Shown piece by piece: positions 37,968-47,840 of a DNA stretch of 64,000 bases. The stretch spans positions 62,001 to 126,000 of the forward strand of contig NZ_BILX01000005.1 of the NCBI RefSeq assembly GCF_004000785.1. The letters run 5' to 3'. A program made the translations under genes and the position numbers. The DNA comes from Paenibacillus ehimensis NBRC 15659 (GTDB lineage: Bacteria > Bacillota > Bacilli > Paenibacillales > NBRC-103111). Under the pieces are notes generated by a model that was given only the letters and a program-made list of their open reading frames with translations, had not been told where the DNA came from and did no database searches. How positions within the stretch are numbered: the stretch's first letter is position 1; every line of letters starts with the position of its first letter.

Positions 37968-38008
37968 GAGCTGTCCCCCAGCAGAAATATCTACCTAAAG
38001 GACAGCTC
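37968..38008 (-). terminator. Terminator after cysI
   Basis: GAGCTGTCC/GGACAGCTC 9-bp stem; the minus strand continues TTCTTTAT. The rest of 37741-38039 is AT-rich and shows nothing else. Confidence 0.65.
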
Positions 38009-38039
38009 CCTCTTGTCATCTATGAATATGGCTTTACTC

Positions 38040-39761
38040 TTACTCGTGAAAATCCAGTCCCGAACGAACTTCTTTCACGTACCCGGCGCGAATCACGAAG
38101 TCGCCGAAATGCTCGCCTTCCTCGCGTTCCTTCGCATAGCGGTTCAAGATCGGGCGCAGCTCGTCAAGAATTTGCGTCTCTCCAATATTTTCACGGTACA
38201 TTTTATTCAGCCGGTTGCCGGAGAAGCCGCCGCCCAAATACATGTTGTATCTCCCCGGGGCCTTGCCGATAAAGGAAAGCTCCGCAAGCGCAGGCCGGGC
38301 GCATCCGTTCGGACAGCCGGTCATCCGAATGACAATCTCCTCTTCGCGCAATCCCGCTTCATCCAAGATCGATTCGATCTTCTCCAGCAGCGTGGGCAAG
38401 TAGCGCTCCGATTCGGCCATCGCCAACCCACAGGTCGGCAAGGCAACACAGGCCATCGAGTTTCTGCGCAGCGCGGAATATTGAATCCCGTCGGTCAGCC
38501 CGTATTCCTTAATGAGCTCCTCGATTTTCTTCTTCTTCTGGGCGGACACATTGCCTATGATCAAGTTCTGATTCGGCGTCAGACGGAAATCCCCGCTGTG
38601 CACCTTGGCTATTTCCCGCAACCCGGTCATCAAGGGGTAATCGTCCTCGTCCTTCACCCGGCCGTTCTGAATAAAGAGGGTGAAATGCCATTTGCCGTTG
38701 CTTCCCTTCACCCAGCCATAACGGTCTCCATTGTGGTCAAAATGATACGGGCGTGCTTCCTCCAGCTTCCACCCCAAACGCTCATGAAGCTCGTTGATAA
38801 ACCATTCCAACCCGCGGTCGTCAATCGTGTACTTGAACCGGGCATGCTTCCGTACCGAACGGTCTCCGTAATCCCTTTGGATCGTGACCGTTTTTTCGGC
38901 GACGTCGACGACCTGCTCCGGTGTGACGAAACCGATCACCCGTGCCAGCTGCGGATACGTTTGCGGATCGCCGTGCGTCATCCCCATGCCTCCGCCGACA
39001 GCCACGTTAAAGCCCAGCAGCCGCCCTTTCTCATGAATCGCGATGAAGCCAAGATCCTGAGAGAAGACATCGACGTCGTTGGAAGGCGGCACGGCAATGC
39101 CGATCTTGAACTTGCGCGGCAAATAAACGGGTCCGTAAATCGGTTCTTGCTCTTCTCCGTCGCGGCTGTCGACAACCTTCTCTTCATCCAGCCAAATTTC
39201 GTGATAAGCTCGGGTTCGCGGATCAAGATGATGGCTTATTTTCTTGGCCCATTCGTACACCTGCTCGTGGATTTCGGAAACGTACGGGTTCGGATTACAC
39301 ATCACGTTACGATTGACGTCCCCGCATGCCGCAAGCGTGCTTAGCAGCGCTTCGTTGACTTCCTTGATGACATGTTTCATGTTCCACTTGATCACGCCGT
39401 GAAGCTGGAACGACTGACGGGTCGTGAGACGAATCGTTCCGTTCGCATATTGCTGCGCGATCCGGTCCATCATCAGCCATTGCTCCGGCGTAACGACCCC
39501 ACCGGCAGCCCTCACGCGCACCATGAACTGATAGGCCGGCTCCAGCTTCTGCTTATTCCGCTCGTTGCGAAGATCCCGGTCATCCTGCATATAGCTTCCG
39601 TGAAATTTCATCAAGCGGTTATCATCCTCGGGAATGGAGCCCGTGATTCTGTCATGGAGCGTTTCTGCGAGCGATCCCCGCAGGTAATCGCTTCGCTTCT
39701 TGATCTCCTCTACATCGCTGTGAGGCGCACTGTTCGCCGAAAGTAAATTGTTTTCGCTCAT
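38040..39761 (-). CDS. cysI: Assimilatory sulfite reductase (NADPH) hemoprotein beta subunit
   Basis: A 573-residue siroheme/[4Fe-4S] sulfite reductase. It carries [17 protein letters not shown], a siroheme-binding Arg segment, and the four cluster/siroheme cysteines in [16 protein letters not shown] and [11 protein letters not shown]. It reduces sulfite to sulfide with electrons from the CysJ flavoprotein for cysteine synthesis. ATG at 39761 follows an AGGGGA site, 35 bp after the cysJ stop. With cysJ it forms one operon. Confidence 0.96.
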   Translation of the reverse strand: MSENNLLSANSAPHSDVEEIKKRSDYLRGSLAETLHDRITGSIPEDDNRLMKFHGSYMQDDRDLRNERNKQKLEPAYQFMVRVRAAGGVVTPEQWLMMDRIAQQYANGTIRLTTRQSFQLHGVIKWNMKHVIKEVNEALLSTLAACGDVNRNVMCNPNPYVSEIHEQVYEWAKKISHHLDPRTRAYHEIWLDEEKVVDSRDGEEQEPIYGPVYLPRKFKIGIAVPPSNDVDVFSQDLGFIAIHEKGRLLGFNVAVGGGMGMTHGDPQTYPQLARVIGFVTPEQVVDVAEKTVTIQRDYGDRSVRKHARFKYTIDDRGLEWFINELHERLGWKLEEARPYHFDHNGDRYGWVKGSNGKWHFTLFIQNGRVKDEDDYPLMTGLREIAKVHSGDFRLTPNQNLIIGNVSAQKKKKIEELIKEYGLTDGIQYSALRRNSMACVALPTCGLAMAESERYLPTLLEKIESILDEAGLREEEIVIRMTGCPNGCARPALAELSFIGKAPGRYNMYLGGGFSGNRLNKMYRENIGETQILDELRPILNRYAKEREEGEHFGDFVIRAGYVKEVRSGLDFHE

Positions 39762-39796
39762 GTCCCTATCCCCTCTCGTTATCTTTGAGCCTAAAC

Positions 39797-41611
39797 TCAG
39801 TAGACATCTCGCTGATAACGTTTGTCCTGTTGCAATCGTGCCAAATACTCCGCAGCGGCTTCGGAGCTAAGTCCGCCCTCCCGCTCGATTATGGTGGCGA
39901 GAGCGGCATGAACGTCATGCGCCATGTGCTTTTCGTCTCCGCACACGTAGATGCTGGCTCCTTCCTCCAGCCATTGATACAATTCCTTGCCGTGCTCAAG
40001 AATTCGGTGCTGCACATAAACCTTCTCATCCGTATCGCGGGAAAACGCGACATCCATGCGGGTCAGCACGCCATCTTTCAGCCAACGCTGCCACTCGACC
40101 TGATACAGGAAATCCGTGGAGAAATGGCGGTCGCCAAAGAACAGCCACGTTTTGCCCTGTGCCCCGGTTTCTTCCCGTTCTCCCAGGAAGGCGCGGAACG
40201 GAGCGACGCCCGTGCCGGGTCCGATCATAATAATCGGTGTATCCGGATTTTGCGGAAGCTTGAAGTTCGGGTTATGCTGGACAAATACCGGCAGCGGATC
40301 GCCCGGCTCCAAATGCTCAGCGATATAGGTCGAGCATACCCCGTACCGCTCCCGTCCGTGTGCTTCGTATTGCACCTTTCGGATCGTGAGATGCACCTCG
40401 TCCGGGTGCGCCTTCGGACTGCTGGAAATCGAATAAAGACGCGGCGGTAGCTTGCGAAGAATCGATACGAATTGCTTGCCCGATACTCCCTTTAACTGGT
40501 GATCCCGCACCAAATCCAATAAATCCCGGTTTTTGATATACGCTCTAAGCTCCTGCTCACGTCCCGGCGCAAGCAGCTCCTGCAGGCCGCTGCCCGGGAA
40601 AAGAGCTGCCGCCTGTTCCAAAAGCGGCTTTGTCAGAACCGTAACTTCATAATGACTCGTCAAAGCCTCAAGCAACGGACGCTCATTTCCGTTTTTGTCG
40701 ACCGGAACGAGCTCCTCCCGGTTCCAATCCATCGCCTGGATCAGTTCATCGACAAGTCTGGAATGATTCTTGGGATAGACGCCCAAGCTGTCGCCCGGCT
40801 CATACTGGAGATTCGACCCTTCCAGCGAAATCTCCAGGTGACGCGTTTCCCGGTCCGATCCGCGGCCGTTCAGATTCAAATTTTCGAGCACCGCGGCTTG
40901 AAACGGGTTCGACCTCGAATATTCCGTCTGCTGCGTCTCGCTCCGGACGGCTGCACCGCCGCCGCTGCTTGCCAAGGTCGGGGCCGCCGCGGCCTCATTC
41001 AGAGAGGCCAGGACACGATCCATCCACTCCGCGGCAGAATCTTCGAAATCCACATCGCAGTCGACACGTGCGGTAAGCCGTTTGCCTCCGAGCTCCTCCA
41101 GACGCTTGTCAAAGTCCTTGCCCGTTTGGCAGAAAAATTCATACGAAGTGTCCCCCAAAGCCAATACGGAAAACCGCAAGCCTTCCAATTGCGGCGCTCT
41201 CTTGCTGTGCAGAAATTCATAGAAAGACAGCGCATTATCCGGCGGTTCGCCTTCCCCGTGCGTGCTTACCAGAATGAGCAGATTTTCAACCTTCTTTAAC
41301 GTATTCGGCTTGAAATCGCTCATGGAGGAAAGCGTTGGCTGGAAGCCCTGCTCCTTCAGCTTTTCGCTCAGCTTCTTGGCCAGCTTCTGGCTGTTCCCGG
41401 TCTGGGAGCCGAACAGCACCGTGACCTCCTTGGAGATGACCGGCGGTTGGCTCACGGCCGGAGCCGCTGCCTGAGCTTCGGTTTTGTGCAGAGCCGTCAA
41501 ATAACCGCTCAGCCAAATCTTCTGCACCTCCGTCAGCGTAGGCAGCAGGCGGTTGAGAAGCTCCACCTGCTCTTGATTAAAAGGACTGTTCATCACCTGT
41601 AATATCAACAA
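39797..41611 (-). CDS. cysJ: Assimilatory sulfite reductase (NADPH) flavoprotein alpha subunit
   Basis: A 604-residue diflavin reductase. It has an FMN flavodoxin domain ([35 protein letters not shown]), an FAD-binding domain ([35 protein letters not shown]) and an NADP domain ([37 protein letters not shown]), ending RYQRDVY. It feeds electrons from NADPH to CysI. The start is probably TTG at 41611 with GAGGTG just upstream; this keeps the Bacillus-type N-terminus ahead of [10 protein letters not shown]. The 180-bp gap to the divergent GntR gene is AT-rich and must hold its promoter. Confidence 0.96.
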   Translation of the reverse strand: MLILQVMNSPFNQEQVELLNRLLPTLTEVQKIWLSGYLTALHKTEAQAAAPAVSQPPVISKEVTVLFGSQTGNSQKLAKKLSEKLKEQGFQPTLSSMSDFKPNTLKKVENLLILVSTHGEGEPPDNALSFYEFLHSKRAPQLEGLRFSVLALGDTSYEFFCQTGKDFDKRLEELGGKRLTARVDCDVDFEDSAAEWMDRVLASLNEAAAAPTLASSGGGAAVRSETQQTEYSRSNPFQAAVLENLNLNGRGSDRETRHLEISLEGSNLQYEPGDSLGVYPKNHSRLVDELIQAMDWNREELVPVDKNGNERPLLEALTSHYEVTVLTKPLLEQAAALFPGSGLQELLAPGREQELRAYIKNRDLLDLVRDHQLKGVSGKQFVSILRKLPPRLYSISSSPKAHPDEVHLTIRKVQYEAHGRERYGVCSTYIAEHLEPGDPLPVFVQHNPNFKLPQNPDTPIIMIGPGTGVAPFRAFLGEREETGAQGKTWLFFGDRHFSTDFLYQVEWQRWLKDGVLTRMDVAFSRDTDEKVYVQHRILEHGKELYQWLEEGASIYVCGDEKHMAHDVHAALATIIEREGGLSSEAAAEYLARLQQDKRYQRDVY

Positions 41612-41704
41612 TATGCACCTCGCATAGGATGAAAATAATTCCTAGTATTCTTATATAATTAATTTTATCTTATCTTCAACCTATCATAGCCGGGTAAACG
41701 GATC

Positions 41705-41787
41705 AACTAAAATGATTTTATAGCTTTTATTAGTTTTACTGATAAATAAAAACCATTTGCCCCAAAATCCAATATCCGATATATTGG
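41705..41787. promoter_or_regulatory. Operator-like dyads in the cysJ / gntR divergent gap
   Basis: Two dyads are visible: AACTAA (41705) with TTAGTT (41730), and the tighter CCAATAT-N5-ATATTGG (41769-41787), which ends 4 bp before the GntR start codon. The second has GntR-operator size and suggests autoregulation. Assignment is inferred. Confidence 0.4.
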
Positions 41788-41791
41788 TTTT

Positions 41792-42457
41792 ATGAGAAAA
41801 GATATCATTAAACCCATTCAACGTCTGTCGTTTAGAGACGAAGTCTATCAAACCTTAAAAAAATGGATTATCACCTTGGAACTGCATCCCGAAGAACGCT
41901 TGAGCGACAAGGAATTGGCGGAGAAATTCGGCATTAGCCGCACGCCGGTGAGGGAAGCGCTCAAAAGGCTCGAAGATGAAGGCTTGGTCCAATCCCTCCC
42001 GGGATCATCCACTTACGTAGCGCCATTAAATGTAACGGAGGCGAAGCACGCGTTTACGGTCGTCGCTGTTTTACACGCTTTAGCGGCAAGGCTCGCATGT
42101 CCTATTTTGAAGGAAACGGATCTTCAAACGTTAGAAGCGAGCAATAACGCTTTGCAGCTTGCAATTGAACAAGGCGACGTGATTCAGGCTATCGAGGCGG
42201 ATACGCATTTTCACAAGGTGTTCTTGGACGCGGCCGGGAACCCTGAGATCGTACTGGCGCTGGAACGCAGCATCCCCAAAATTCAGCGCTTGGAGGTTTC
42301 CCAATTTAATACCCTCAAAGGGTTACATTCCGTGGAGCAGCACAATCACATCATTGCCGCTTGCCGAAATGGGGAGTATGAAAAGGTTGTCCGGCTTGTC
42401 GAAGAAAACTGGCTAAGTCTCGGCGAGCTGCTAACCCAATCCCCGGAACCGAGGTGA
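41792..42457 (+). CDS. GntR-family regulator (FCD domain)
   Basis: A 221-residue regulator. The GntR winged helix is seen in LSDKELAEKFGISRTPVREA and LKRLEDEGLVQSLPGSSTYV. The C-terminal helical FCD domain has the metal-binding type residues in EADTHFHKVFLDAAGN and HNHIIAACRNGEYEKV. Ligands are usually small organic acids or amino acids. The ATG at 41792 has no recognisable Shine-Dalgarno sequence and sits right after an inverted repeat. It is divergent from cysJ and followed 6 bp later by a DMT exporter gene, so it probably regulates the exporter, and possibly cysJI. Confidence 0.9.
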   Translation: MRKDIIKPIQRLSFRDEVYQTLKKWIITLELHPEERLSDKELAEKFGISRTPVREALKRLEDEGLVQSLPGSSTYVAPLNVTEAKHAFTVVAVLHALAARLACPILKETDLQTLEASNNALQLAIEQGDVIQAIEADTHFHKVFLDAAGNPEIVLALERSIPKIQRLEVSQFNTLKGLHSVEQHNHIIAACRNGEYEKVVRLVEENWLSLGELLTQSPEPR

Positions 42458-42463
42458 GTCCAG

Positions 42464-43447
42464 TTGAAGCCCATTTTGATCGGTATTTGTTCGGCCTTCT
42501 TTTTTGCTTTTACTTTTGTTCTCAATGCCTCGATGGAGCTGTCCGGCGGGAGCTGGATTTGGAGCGCTTCGCTGCGGTATCTCTTCATGGTTCCGCTTCT
42601 CTTGGGCGTGGTACTGGCTAGAAAAAACCTGCGTCCGCTCTTCACGGAAATGCGAAAACAACCCGGAATGTGGCTATGGTGGGGTACGGTGGGATTCGGG
42701 TTATTCTATGCTCCCTTATGCTTTGCAGCCGCTTATTCCCCAGGCTGGCTGATTGCCGGCACATGGCAAATAACGATTATTTCAGGCACTTTACTTGCGC
42801 CGTTATTTTGGGAGACGATCTCTACCGGCAAAGGACCTATGCAGACCCGGGGGAAAATTCCCGTAAAAGGTCTGATCATGTCGCTCCTCATCCTGCTGGG
42901 GATTATTCTGATGCAGGTCGAACATGCCAAAAGCCTTCCCTTGGAAAGTCTATTGCTTGGAGTGATCCCTGTGCTGATCGCTTCGTTTGCCTATCCTTTG
43001 GGCAACCGGAAAATGATGGAGCTCTGCGAAGGGCGGTTGGATACGTTTCAGAGAGTATTGGGAATGACGATTGCCAGTCTGCCTTTCTGGCTGGTCCTTT
43101 CGTTGTATGGCTTGTCTACCGTAGGCTTGCCGAGCAAGGAGCAGAGCTTTCAAGCGTTGCTGGTCGCCCTTTTCTCCGGCGTCGTGGCTACGGTCCTCTT
43201 CTTCAAAGCAACGGATATGGTGCGGGGAAATATGCGGAAGTTGGCCTCGGTCGAAGCAACACAGTCGATGGAAGTCCTGTTCGCCTTAGCCGGGGAGCTG
43301 CTGTTTTTGTCGATCCCTCTGCCTTCTCCGTTATCTTGGTGCGGGATGATTGTCGTTGTTCTGGGCATGATTTTGCATAGTTATGTGGCGAATAAACAAG
43401 AGGAGAGTCGTGTTAAACAGTCAGCGGCGCTGAGTGAAAGAGTATAA
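42464..43447 (+). CDS. DMT-superfamily (EmrE-like) efflux transporter
   Basis: A 327-residue membrane protein with about ten hydrophobic segments, of the multidrug-resistance efflux (PF13536-like) branch of the drug/metabolite superfamily. It starts KPILIGICSAFFFAFTFVLN and has YPLGNRKMMELCEG in the second half. The start is TTG at 42464 with GAGGTG upstream. It lies 6 bp after the GntR gene and is co-transcribed. Given the adjacent cysJI, export of a sulfur compound or cysteine-like metabolite is possible, but this is speculation. Confidence 0.85.
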   Translation: MKPILIGICSAFFFAFTFVLNASMELSGGSWIWSASLRYLFMVPLLLGVVLARKNLRPLFTEMRKQPGMWLWWGTVGFGLFYAPLCFAAAYSPGWLIAGTWQITIISGTLLAPLFWETISTGKGPMQTRGKIPVKGLIMSLLILLGIILMQVEHAKSLPLESLLLGVIPVLIASFAYPLGNRKMMELCEGRLDTFQRVLGMTIASLPFWLVLSLYGLSTVGLPSKEQSFQALLVALFSGVVATVLFFKATDMVRGNMRKLASVEATQSMEVLFALAGELLFLSIPLPSPLSWCGMIVVVLGMILHSYVANKQEESRVKQSAALSERV

Positions 43448-43495
43448 AAATATCGCCGTCCAACCCCGACAGAGCGTGTGAACGGCGATATTTTT
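43446..43495. terminator. Bidirectional terminator
   Basis: AAAAATATCGCCGT and ACGGCGATATTTTT form a 14-bp stem between the DMT gene and the convergent SRPBCC operon. Confidence 0.85.
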
Positions 43496-43511
43496 AATTC
43501 TTCCCGCATAG

Positions 43512-43952
43512 CTAGGAGGTCATTTCTTCCAGCACCCTGCCTAACCGGTCTAGATTCTGTTCATTAGCTTCCATACAGAATGCCTTGACTTGTTCGAATT
43601 CCTCGGTTAGCTTGAAAAGCTGACGGAAAGTAACTTTGGTACGGCCTTCCAGGTTCTCGAAAGTACCCATTACCCGAAATTCGTGACCGGATAGATGGTC
43701 AAGCACGATCCGCTCAAACGGCACGATCTCAACAAAGACGTTATGGTTCGGGTAATCCGTACCATCCGGTCCATGCATGGTGAATCGCCACGCGCCGCCT
43801 GGCCTGATATCGCACTCGTGAAATGTATTCGTGAAGCCATGCGGCCCCCACCAACGAGCGAGCAAATCAGGGGTTGTCCAAGCCCGGAATACAAGCTCCC
43901 GCGGTACATCGAACTCGCGTGTGGAAATAAGTTCATTTTTCCCCATGGTCAT
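43512..43952 (-). CDS. SRPBCC-family (AHSA1-type) protein
   Basis: About 146 residues of the AHSA1/START-like ligand-binding fold: REFDVPRELVFRAWTTPDLL, WWGPHGFTNTFHECDIRPGG, WRFTMHGPDG. These proteins bind hydrophobic ligands; the exact role is unknown. The ATG at 43952 follows GAGGGG. The start lies inside the end of the upstream SRPBCC gene, so the two overlap by 20 bp and are translationally coupled. Last gene of the merR operon. Confidence 0.88.
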   Translation of the reverse strand: MTMGKNELISTREFDVPRELVFRAWTTPDLLARWWGPHGFTNTFHECDIRPGGAWRFTMHGPDGTDYPNHNVFVEIVPFERIVLDHLSGHEFRVMGTFENLEGRTKVTFRQLFKLTEEFEQVKAFCMEANEQNLDRLGRVLEEMTS

Positions 43953-44397
43953 GATCATTCCCCTCTTCAAAGACCTTGCCGAGCGCATCCAGCATGAGAT
44001 GGGTACCGTGCTCCCGTATTTCCGGCGTATCGTGTCCGTCAAAGTATGCCCCTTGCTCCGTAAAAATGAGCTTCGTGCCGCCCTCCAGCTTGATCAGCTC
44101 GACCGTTGTATTCGAGACGGAGACGCGTGTGCTGCCGGAATCCAAGGTGTACGTATAGACAATACGCTGCTCCGGAACAATCTCCTGGTAACTGGCGTCG
44201 AACGTAAAGATCGGCCCTTCCGGCGGCCCGCCGCTGCTGTATTCTCGCCCGCCAACCCGAAAGTCGAAGATCTCCGGCTTCGAAAACCATTTCGCTTTGG
44301 CCACCGGGTCAGCCCAGGCTTGGTAAACCCGCTCCGGTGAAGCCGGATAAGTCCGCTCGACGACGAAGGTCGCATGCTTAACAAATCGTTTATTCAT
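43933..44397 (-). CDS. SRPBCC-family (AHSA1-type) protein
   Basis: A 154-residue AHSA1-like protein (TYPASPERVYQAWADPVAKA, FDFRVGGREYS). It is a divergent paralogue of the following gene. It starts inside the stop codon of the merR gene (ATGA overlap) and overlaps the next gene by 20 bp. The two may form a heterodimer; that is inference from the coupling. Confidence 0.88.
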   Translation of the reverse strand: MNKRFVKHATFVVERTYPASPERVYQAWADPVAKAKWFSKPEIFDFRVGGREYSSGGPPEGPIFTFDASYQEIVPEQRIVYTYTLDSGSTRVSVSNTTVELIKLEGGTKLIFTEQGAYFDGHDTPEIREHGTHLMLDALGKVFEEGNDHDHGEK

Positions 44398-44903
44398 TGA
44401 TTTTCTTCCTCCTTAGGTTTCGGTGTTCCTCTCTCCTCGGCAAGAAAGTCCCCCAACAGATCCAGGTTTCGCTCCCAACTCGTTTGCCGCTCCAGAACCA
44501 GCTTCTCAAATGACATCTTCATCGCTTGCAGAAGGCTCGTGAAATCTTCCACCGTTAACTGCGCCTTGCCCTGCATCAGCTTGGATACATGTTCGAGCTG
44601 CTCCAATAGCTTCTGCTGCAGCTTGATCTGCTCTTTGATCCGGCCGATCTGCAAGTTGACGATCTCCAGCGGACTGATTTGCCCGCCGGTTACAACCGAT
44701 TTAATCTCCTCGAGAGACAGCCCCAGCTCCTTAAGCGATAAAATCTGGTGCAAACGCGACAGGTCCGATTCATTGTACAGCCTGTGGCCGGATTCCGTAT
44801 GTCCCGACGGAGAGAACAACCCGATTTGATCATAAAAACGCAAGGTTCGTACGGTAAGCCCCGTCAGATTGGCGAGGTCTCCGATCTTCCAATAGCTCTT
44901 CAT
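44394..44903 (-). CDS. MerR-family transcriptional regulator
   Basis: A 169-residue MerR protein: an N-terminal winged helix (WKIGDLANLTGLTVRTLRFY, DQIGLFSPSGHTESGH), a coiled-coil dimer helix, and a short effector region of the TipAS kind without cysteines. It heads an operon with two SRPBCC genes and is preceded by a classic MerR promoter with a 19-bp spacer holding a palindrome, so it activates its own operon. Because the effector domain lacks Cys, an organic ligand is more likely than a metal. Confidence 0.93.
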   Translation of the reverse strand: MKSYWKIGDLANLTGLTVRTLRFYDQIGLFSPSGHTESGHRLYNESDLSRLHQILSLKELGLSLEEIKSVVTGGQISPLEIVNLQIGRIKEQIKLQQKLLEQLEHVSKLMQGKAQLTVEDFTSLLQAMKMSFEKLVLERQTSWERNLDLLGDFLAEERGTPKPKEEENQ

Positions 44904-44947
44904 TCATCATCTCCACTCTTTGGCGCCGGCTTTGTGCTAGTAGCTTC

Positions 44948-44978
44948 ATTATAAAACCTTACGTTACGTAAGGTGCAA
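44948..44978 (-). promoter_or_regulatory. MerR-type promoter with 19-bp spacer and operator
   Basis: Minus strand: -35 TTGCAC (44978-44973), 19-bp spacer, -10 TATAAT (44953-44948). The spacer holds the 9-1-9 dyad ACCTTACGTTACGTAAGGT (44956-44974). An over-long spacer with a central palindrome is the mark of MerR-activated promoters. Confidence 0.8.
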
Positions 44979-45189
44979 GCATAATTGTAAAGTTCGATCG
45001 TGGAAAGTTAGCCGTCATTTGTGCACCGGTTCAGCTCATCGGGACGATTTTCGCCTCGCACGCTCGTCGATCCATGGCCGGGGAGGAATGCCCAGCTCAG
45101 ATGTCGAATGCTTCCAAAGTGGGGAGCCAGAAATCTCCCAGCCCATACGTTAAGACGAGTTGAATCCTATAGGAACGAGGAAATGACCG

Positions 45190-46263
45190 ATGAAGCTTCA
45201 ATTGCTATATAACGAATATCTGAATCTAAAATTCAACAGGGGATTACCGTCCGTTCCAACGGACTGCTTTGAATACGGCCTTTGTGAAGACGATAGCGCA
45301 GAATTATTCTTTGTCGGCCGCGAGAATGAGCCGTTTATCGAGTGGGCGGATGAATTACAGCCGAAAGATCCGAATTACACCGTAAGCCCGGACTGGAAGC
45401 CTGTGCTCTCGGATTTTTTTGAACATCTGGATGTCTATGACGAACTGATCCTCTATTATTTGTTGTTTACGATCAACAAGACGATGTACATCGTCAAGCT
45501 CAATCCGTACAATGCAATGAATGATTTCATGAAAAACTATTGTTTTTTTCAGTTAACTCAATTGAAGGATGCCGCCAGATTGAATGATGAACAGAGGCAG
45601 CAATTACGAGACTTTTTCTTCTTTTTTTATCTTTATACTCACCCGGTCAATGAGGAGACCCTCTACTCCTTTTCATTCCGCGGGCAAGATCTGGTTCATA
45701 CGAAAACCAATATCCATATGGAGCATTATTTTACGGTATACCACGATTATTACAGCGAGCATCTCGACAAGTATCGAGATACATTATTCATCGCTCCGCA
45801 TGAAATAGCTGCCTGCAAACATCTCACGATGGAGCTGTTAAGATCGATAGAGGGGAAATCGCCCAAGCTGGTCATGCCTCCGGAAGAAGGATTAGACGAT
45901 GTATTACGGCTGATCAACGACGTTGATTATTTAATCCATCGTTACTACGAGAATAAAACAATGGTATTCGGGATGATGAGAGACTTTCTCTCTGACCACC
46001 GCTCTACCCCTTATCGCGAGCATTGTTTCCGTACCCTGCTTCAGAATTATGTTTGTTATATCCTTTATTTCAAGTTTGACGAAATCAATAATTTGGTGGG
46101 TTACTTTAAAGGCACTCCGTCATGTTGCGAAACGATCGTCAATAAAATCTTTACGGATGCCATCTTTATTCAGAAGATTATGAGGCAGAACCGTATAGAT
46201 ATTAGAGAGTATGAGAATGTAGTCGAATTCTTCGACGAGGAAGCCCGAAGGATCTATCTGTAA
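45190..46263 (+). CDS. Hypothetical protein, unrecognised family
   Basis: A 357-residue protein with no domain I recognise. It is rich in aromatic and acidic residues (for example RDFFFFFYLYTHPVNEE and HMEHYFTVYHDYYSEHLDKY), has no signal peptide, and ends with a helical region. A GAGG-type site precedes ATG 45190. It stands alone between the merR operon and a terminator; 44979-45189 holds nothing recognisable. Coding is supported by length and by composition like its neighbours. Confidence 0.7.
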   Translation: MKLQLLYNEYLNLKFNRGLPSVPTDCFEYGLCEDDSAELFFVGRENEPFIEWADELQPKDPNYTVSPDWKPVLSDFFEHLDVYDELILYYLLFTINKTMYIVKLNPYNAMNDFMKNYCFFQLTQLKDAARLNDEQRQQLRDFFFFFYLYTHPVNEETLYSFSFRGQDLVHTKTNIHMEHYFTVYHDYYSEHLDKYRDTLFIAPHEIAACKHLTMELLRSIEGKSPKLVMPPEEGLDDVLRLINDVDYLIHRYYENKTMVFGMMRDFLSDHRSTPYREHCFRTLLQNYVCYILYFKFDEINNLVGYFKGTPSCCETIVNKIFTDAIFIQKIMRQNRIDIREYENVVEFFDEEARRIYL

Positions 46264-46296
46264 TCTGCTTAACGAGTCTATCGGCGAAAAATGCGA

Positions 46297-46321
46297 AAGG
46301 AGCCTGCCGCGGCAGCTCCTT
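46297..46321. terminator. Hairpin between convergent genes
   Basis: AAGGAGC and GCTCCTT flank TGCCGCGGCA, giving a strong but T-poor hairpin. Confidence 0.5.
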
Positions 46322-46330
46322 CACAACATG

Positions 46331-47374
46331 TTAACCCATCATATGAAGAATGGCTTTGTTTATACATGCTTTGGCTAAATCCACAGCTGTCTTCCCGTCT
46401 CGATCTGCAGCATGAATGTCCGCGCCATATTCTAATAGCATTTCAATCGCGGCAACGTTTTCTCTCCTAATCGCTCGATGCAAGGCGGTTTGTTTACAAT
46501 CATTTCTACCTTCAAGATCAGCTCCGTGATCGAGCAGAAATTTAATCCCCACAATGTTGTTGAAATCCGCAAAGCTATGTAGAGGAGGGAATGGCTTCCT
46601 TTCTTGGTTCACATCACAGCCCAACCTTAAAATATCTTCCAGCAGAGCTTCGTCTTTACAATGAAGAGCAATCCCGAAGCCCTTCTTATTCACCTCTTTT
46701 TGATAAACCTCCGGAAATTCTAGACGAATATAATTCACAATATCGCTGGAATGTTTAAAAGCAATTTCCAGAGGGGTTTGAGCCAGAGAACGTTTTCCCA
46801 CGTTTGCCCCCTTCTCGGCCACTAGTCTAAATGCCTCCAAATTATCGTGTTTACTGCAAAACTGCAAGGAAGTGCCGCTATATTTAAGAACTTTGTCTAA
46901 GTCGGATTTGCTCGCGTGGGGGACCAGCTCTTTAATTTTTTCCATGTCATTCATATAACACGCGAATACTAAGGTATTCTTAATTTTCTCCGCCTTCAAC
47001 GATTGCTGTAAGATTTCTTTTCTTTCCTCTTCCTCTGGTTCCAAACCATATCTCTGGTAAATGATTAACTCAAAGGCATCCGTATCAAAAAGCTCAGGAT
47101 TCGTATCGTTCACAAGGCCATACTCAACTAATTTGCCAGCGTCGACTTTGATGCAAAGAATGCCTTTTCCCAGCATGAGTTCCTTAATTTCGTTCCTATA
47201 CTTATCAAAAAGAGCAACAGTGATGTGACCATCATAGGAAACTTCGTTTTCTGAAATGGCAAAGTAGCCGCTTGTATACGAATTCTCCGTGCCTAAAATT
47301 AAATAGGTATACGTTTTGTCACTTAGCATAGGTTCATTGATAATCGCGTCTACTAAATCAGCAAGGTTGTTCAT
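46331..47374 (-). CDS. Ankyrin-repeat protein
   Basis: A 347-residue protein. The N-terminal about 115 residues form a SUKH/SseB-like unassigned domain (TYLILGTENSYTSGYFAIS). From about residue 130 to the end there are ankyrin repeats, the clearest being GIKFLLDHGADLEGRNDCKQ, TALHRAIRRENVAAIEMLLE and YGADIHAADRDGKTAVDLA. Ankyrin repeats mediate protein binding. Immunity proteins against toxins often have this form, but no toxin is adjacent. ATG at 47374 follows GGAGG. Alone between convergent and co-oriented genes. Confidence 0.85.
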   Translation of the reverse strand: MNNLADLVDAIINEPMLSDKTYTYLILGTENSYTSGYFAISENEVSYDGHITVALFDKYRNEIKELMLGKGILCIKVDAGKLVEYGLVNDTNPELFDTDAFELIIYQRYGLEPEEEERKEILQQSLKAEKIKNTLVFACYMNDMEKIKELVPHASKSDLDKVLKYSGTSLQFCSKHDNLEAFRLVAEKGANVGKRSLAQTPLEIAFKHSSDIVNYIRLEFPEVYQKEVNKKGFGIALHCKDEALLEDILRLGCDVNQERKPFPPLHSFADFNNIVGIKFLLDHGADLEGRNDCKQTALHRAIRRENVAAIEMLLEYGADIHAADRDGKTAVDLAKACINKAILHMMG

Positions 47375-47424
47375 CTATTTAGGCCTCCATGTCTTTTCAC
47401 GGTTTCCCTACCTCCCGCGCCATT

Positions 47425-47796
47425 TTAAGCATTTTGGGAGCGTTCCGGGCAGTTGGACTTCCATTCACGTTGACGGATATATTGCTCGCCCCACTCGCTC
47501 AATTGGTCCAATATAGACTTCAACGAGATTCCTAATTCACTCAGTTCATAGACCACTTTCGGCGGCACTTGATTATATACCGTTCTCATGATGATGCCGT
47601 CTTCCTCCAGCTCCCGAAGCTGCTGAGTCAACATTTTTTGCGTAATCTCGGGAATGGACCTTTTTAATTCGCTCGTTCTCTTCGGCCCGGGGCCGCAGTT
47701 TAAATGGCATAAAATCAGCAGCTTCCATTTCCCCCCTAAAACCTCCAATGTCGCTTCCGCAGGGATGTTAAACGTCCGTGTTGCCTGTCTTTCCAT
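47425..47796 (-). CDS. HxlR-family transcriptional regulator
   Basis: A 123-residue winged-helix protein of the HxlR/YodB family: ATLEVLGGKWKLLILCHLNC, TSELKRSIPEITQKMLTQQL and RELEEDGIIMRTVYNQVPPK, VVYELSELG. No N-terminal Cys like that of YodB (Cys6) is evident at the same position. It is divergent from a quinone-oxidoreductase gene, the usual target of these redox-responsive repressors, with two dyads in between. Confidence 0.92.
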   Translation of the reverse strand: MERQATRTFNIPAEATLEVLGGKWKLLILCHLNCGPGPKRTSELKRSIPEITQKMLTQQLRELEEDGIIMRTVYNQVPPKVVYELSELGISLKSILDQLSEWGEQYIRQREWKSNCPERSQNA

Positions 47797-47840
47797 GGGA
47801 TCACCATCCTCTCGCCGGTTCTTGGGTATAGTTACTTTTC

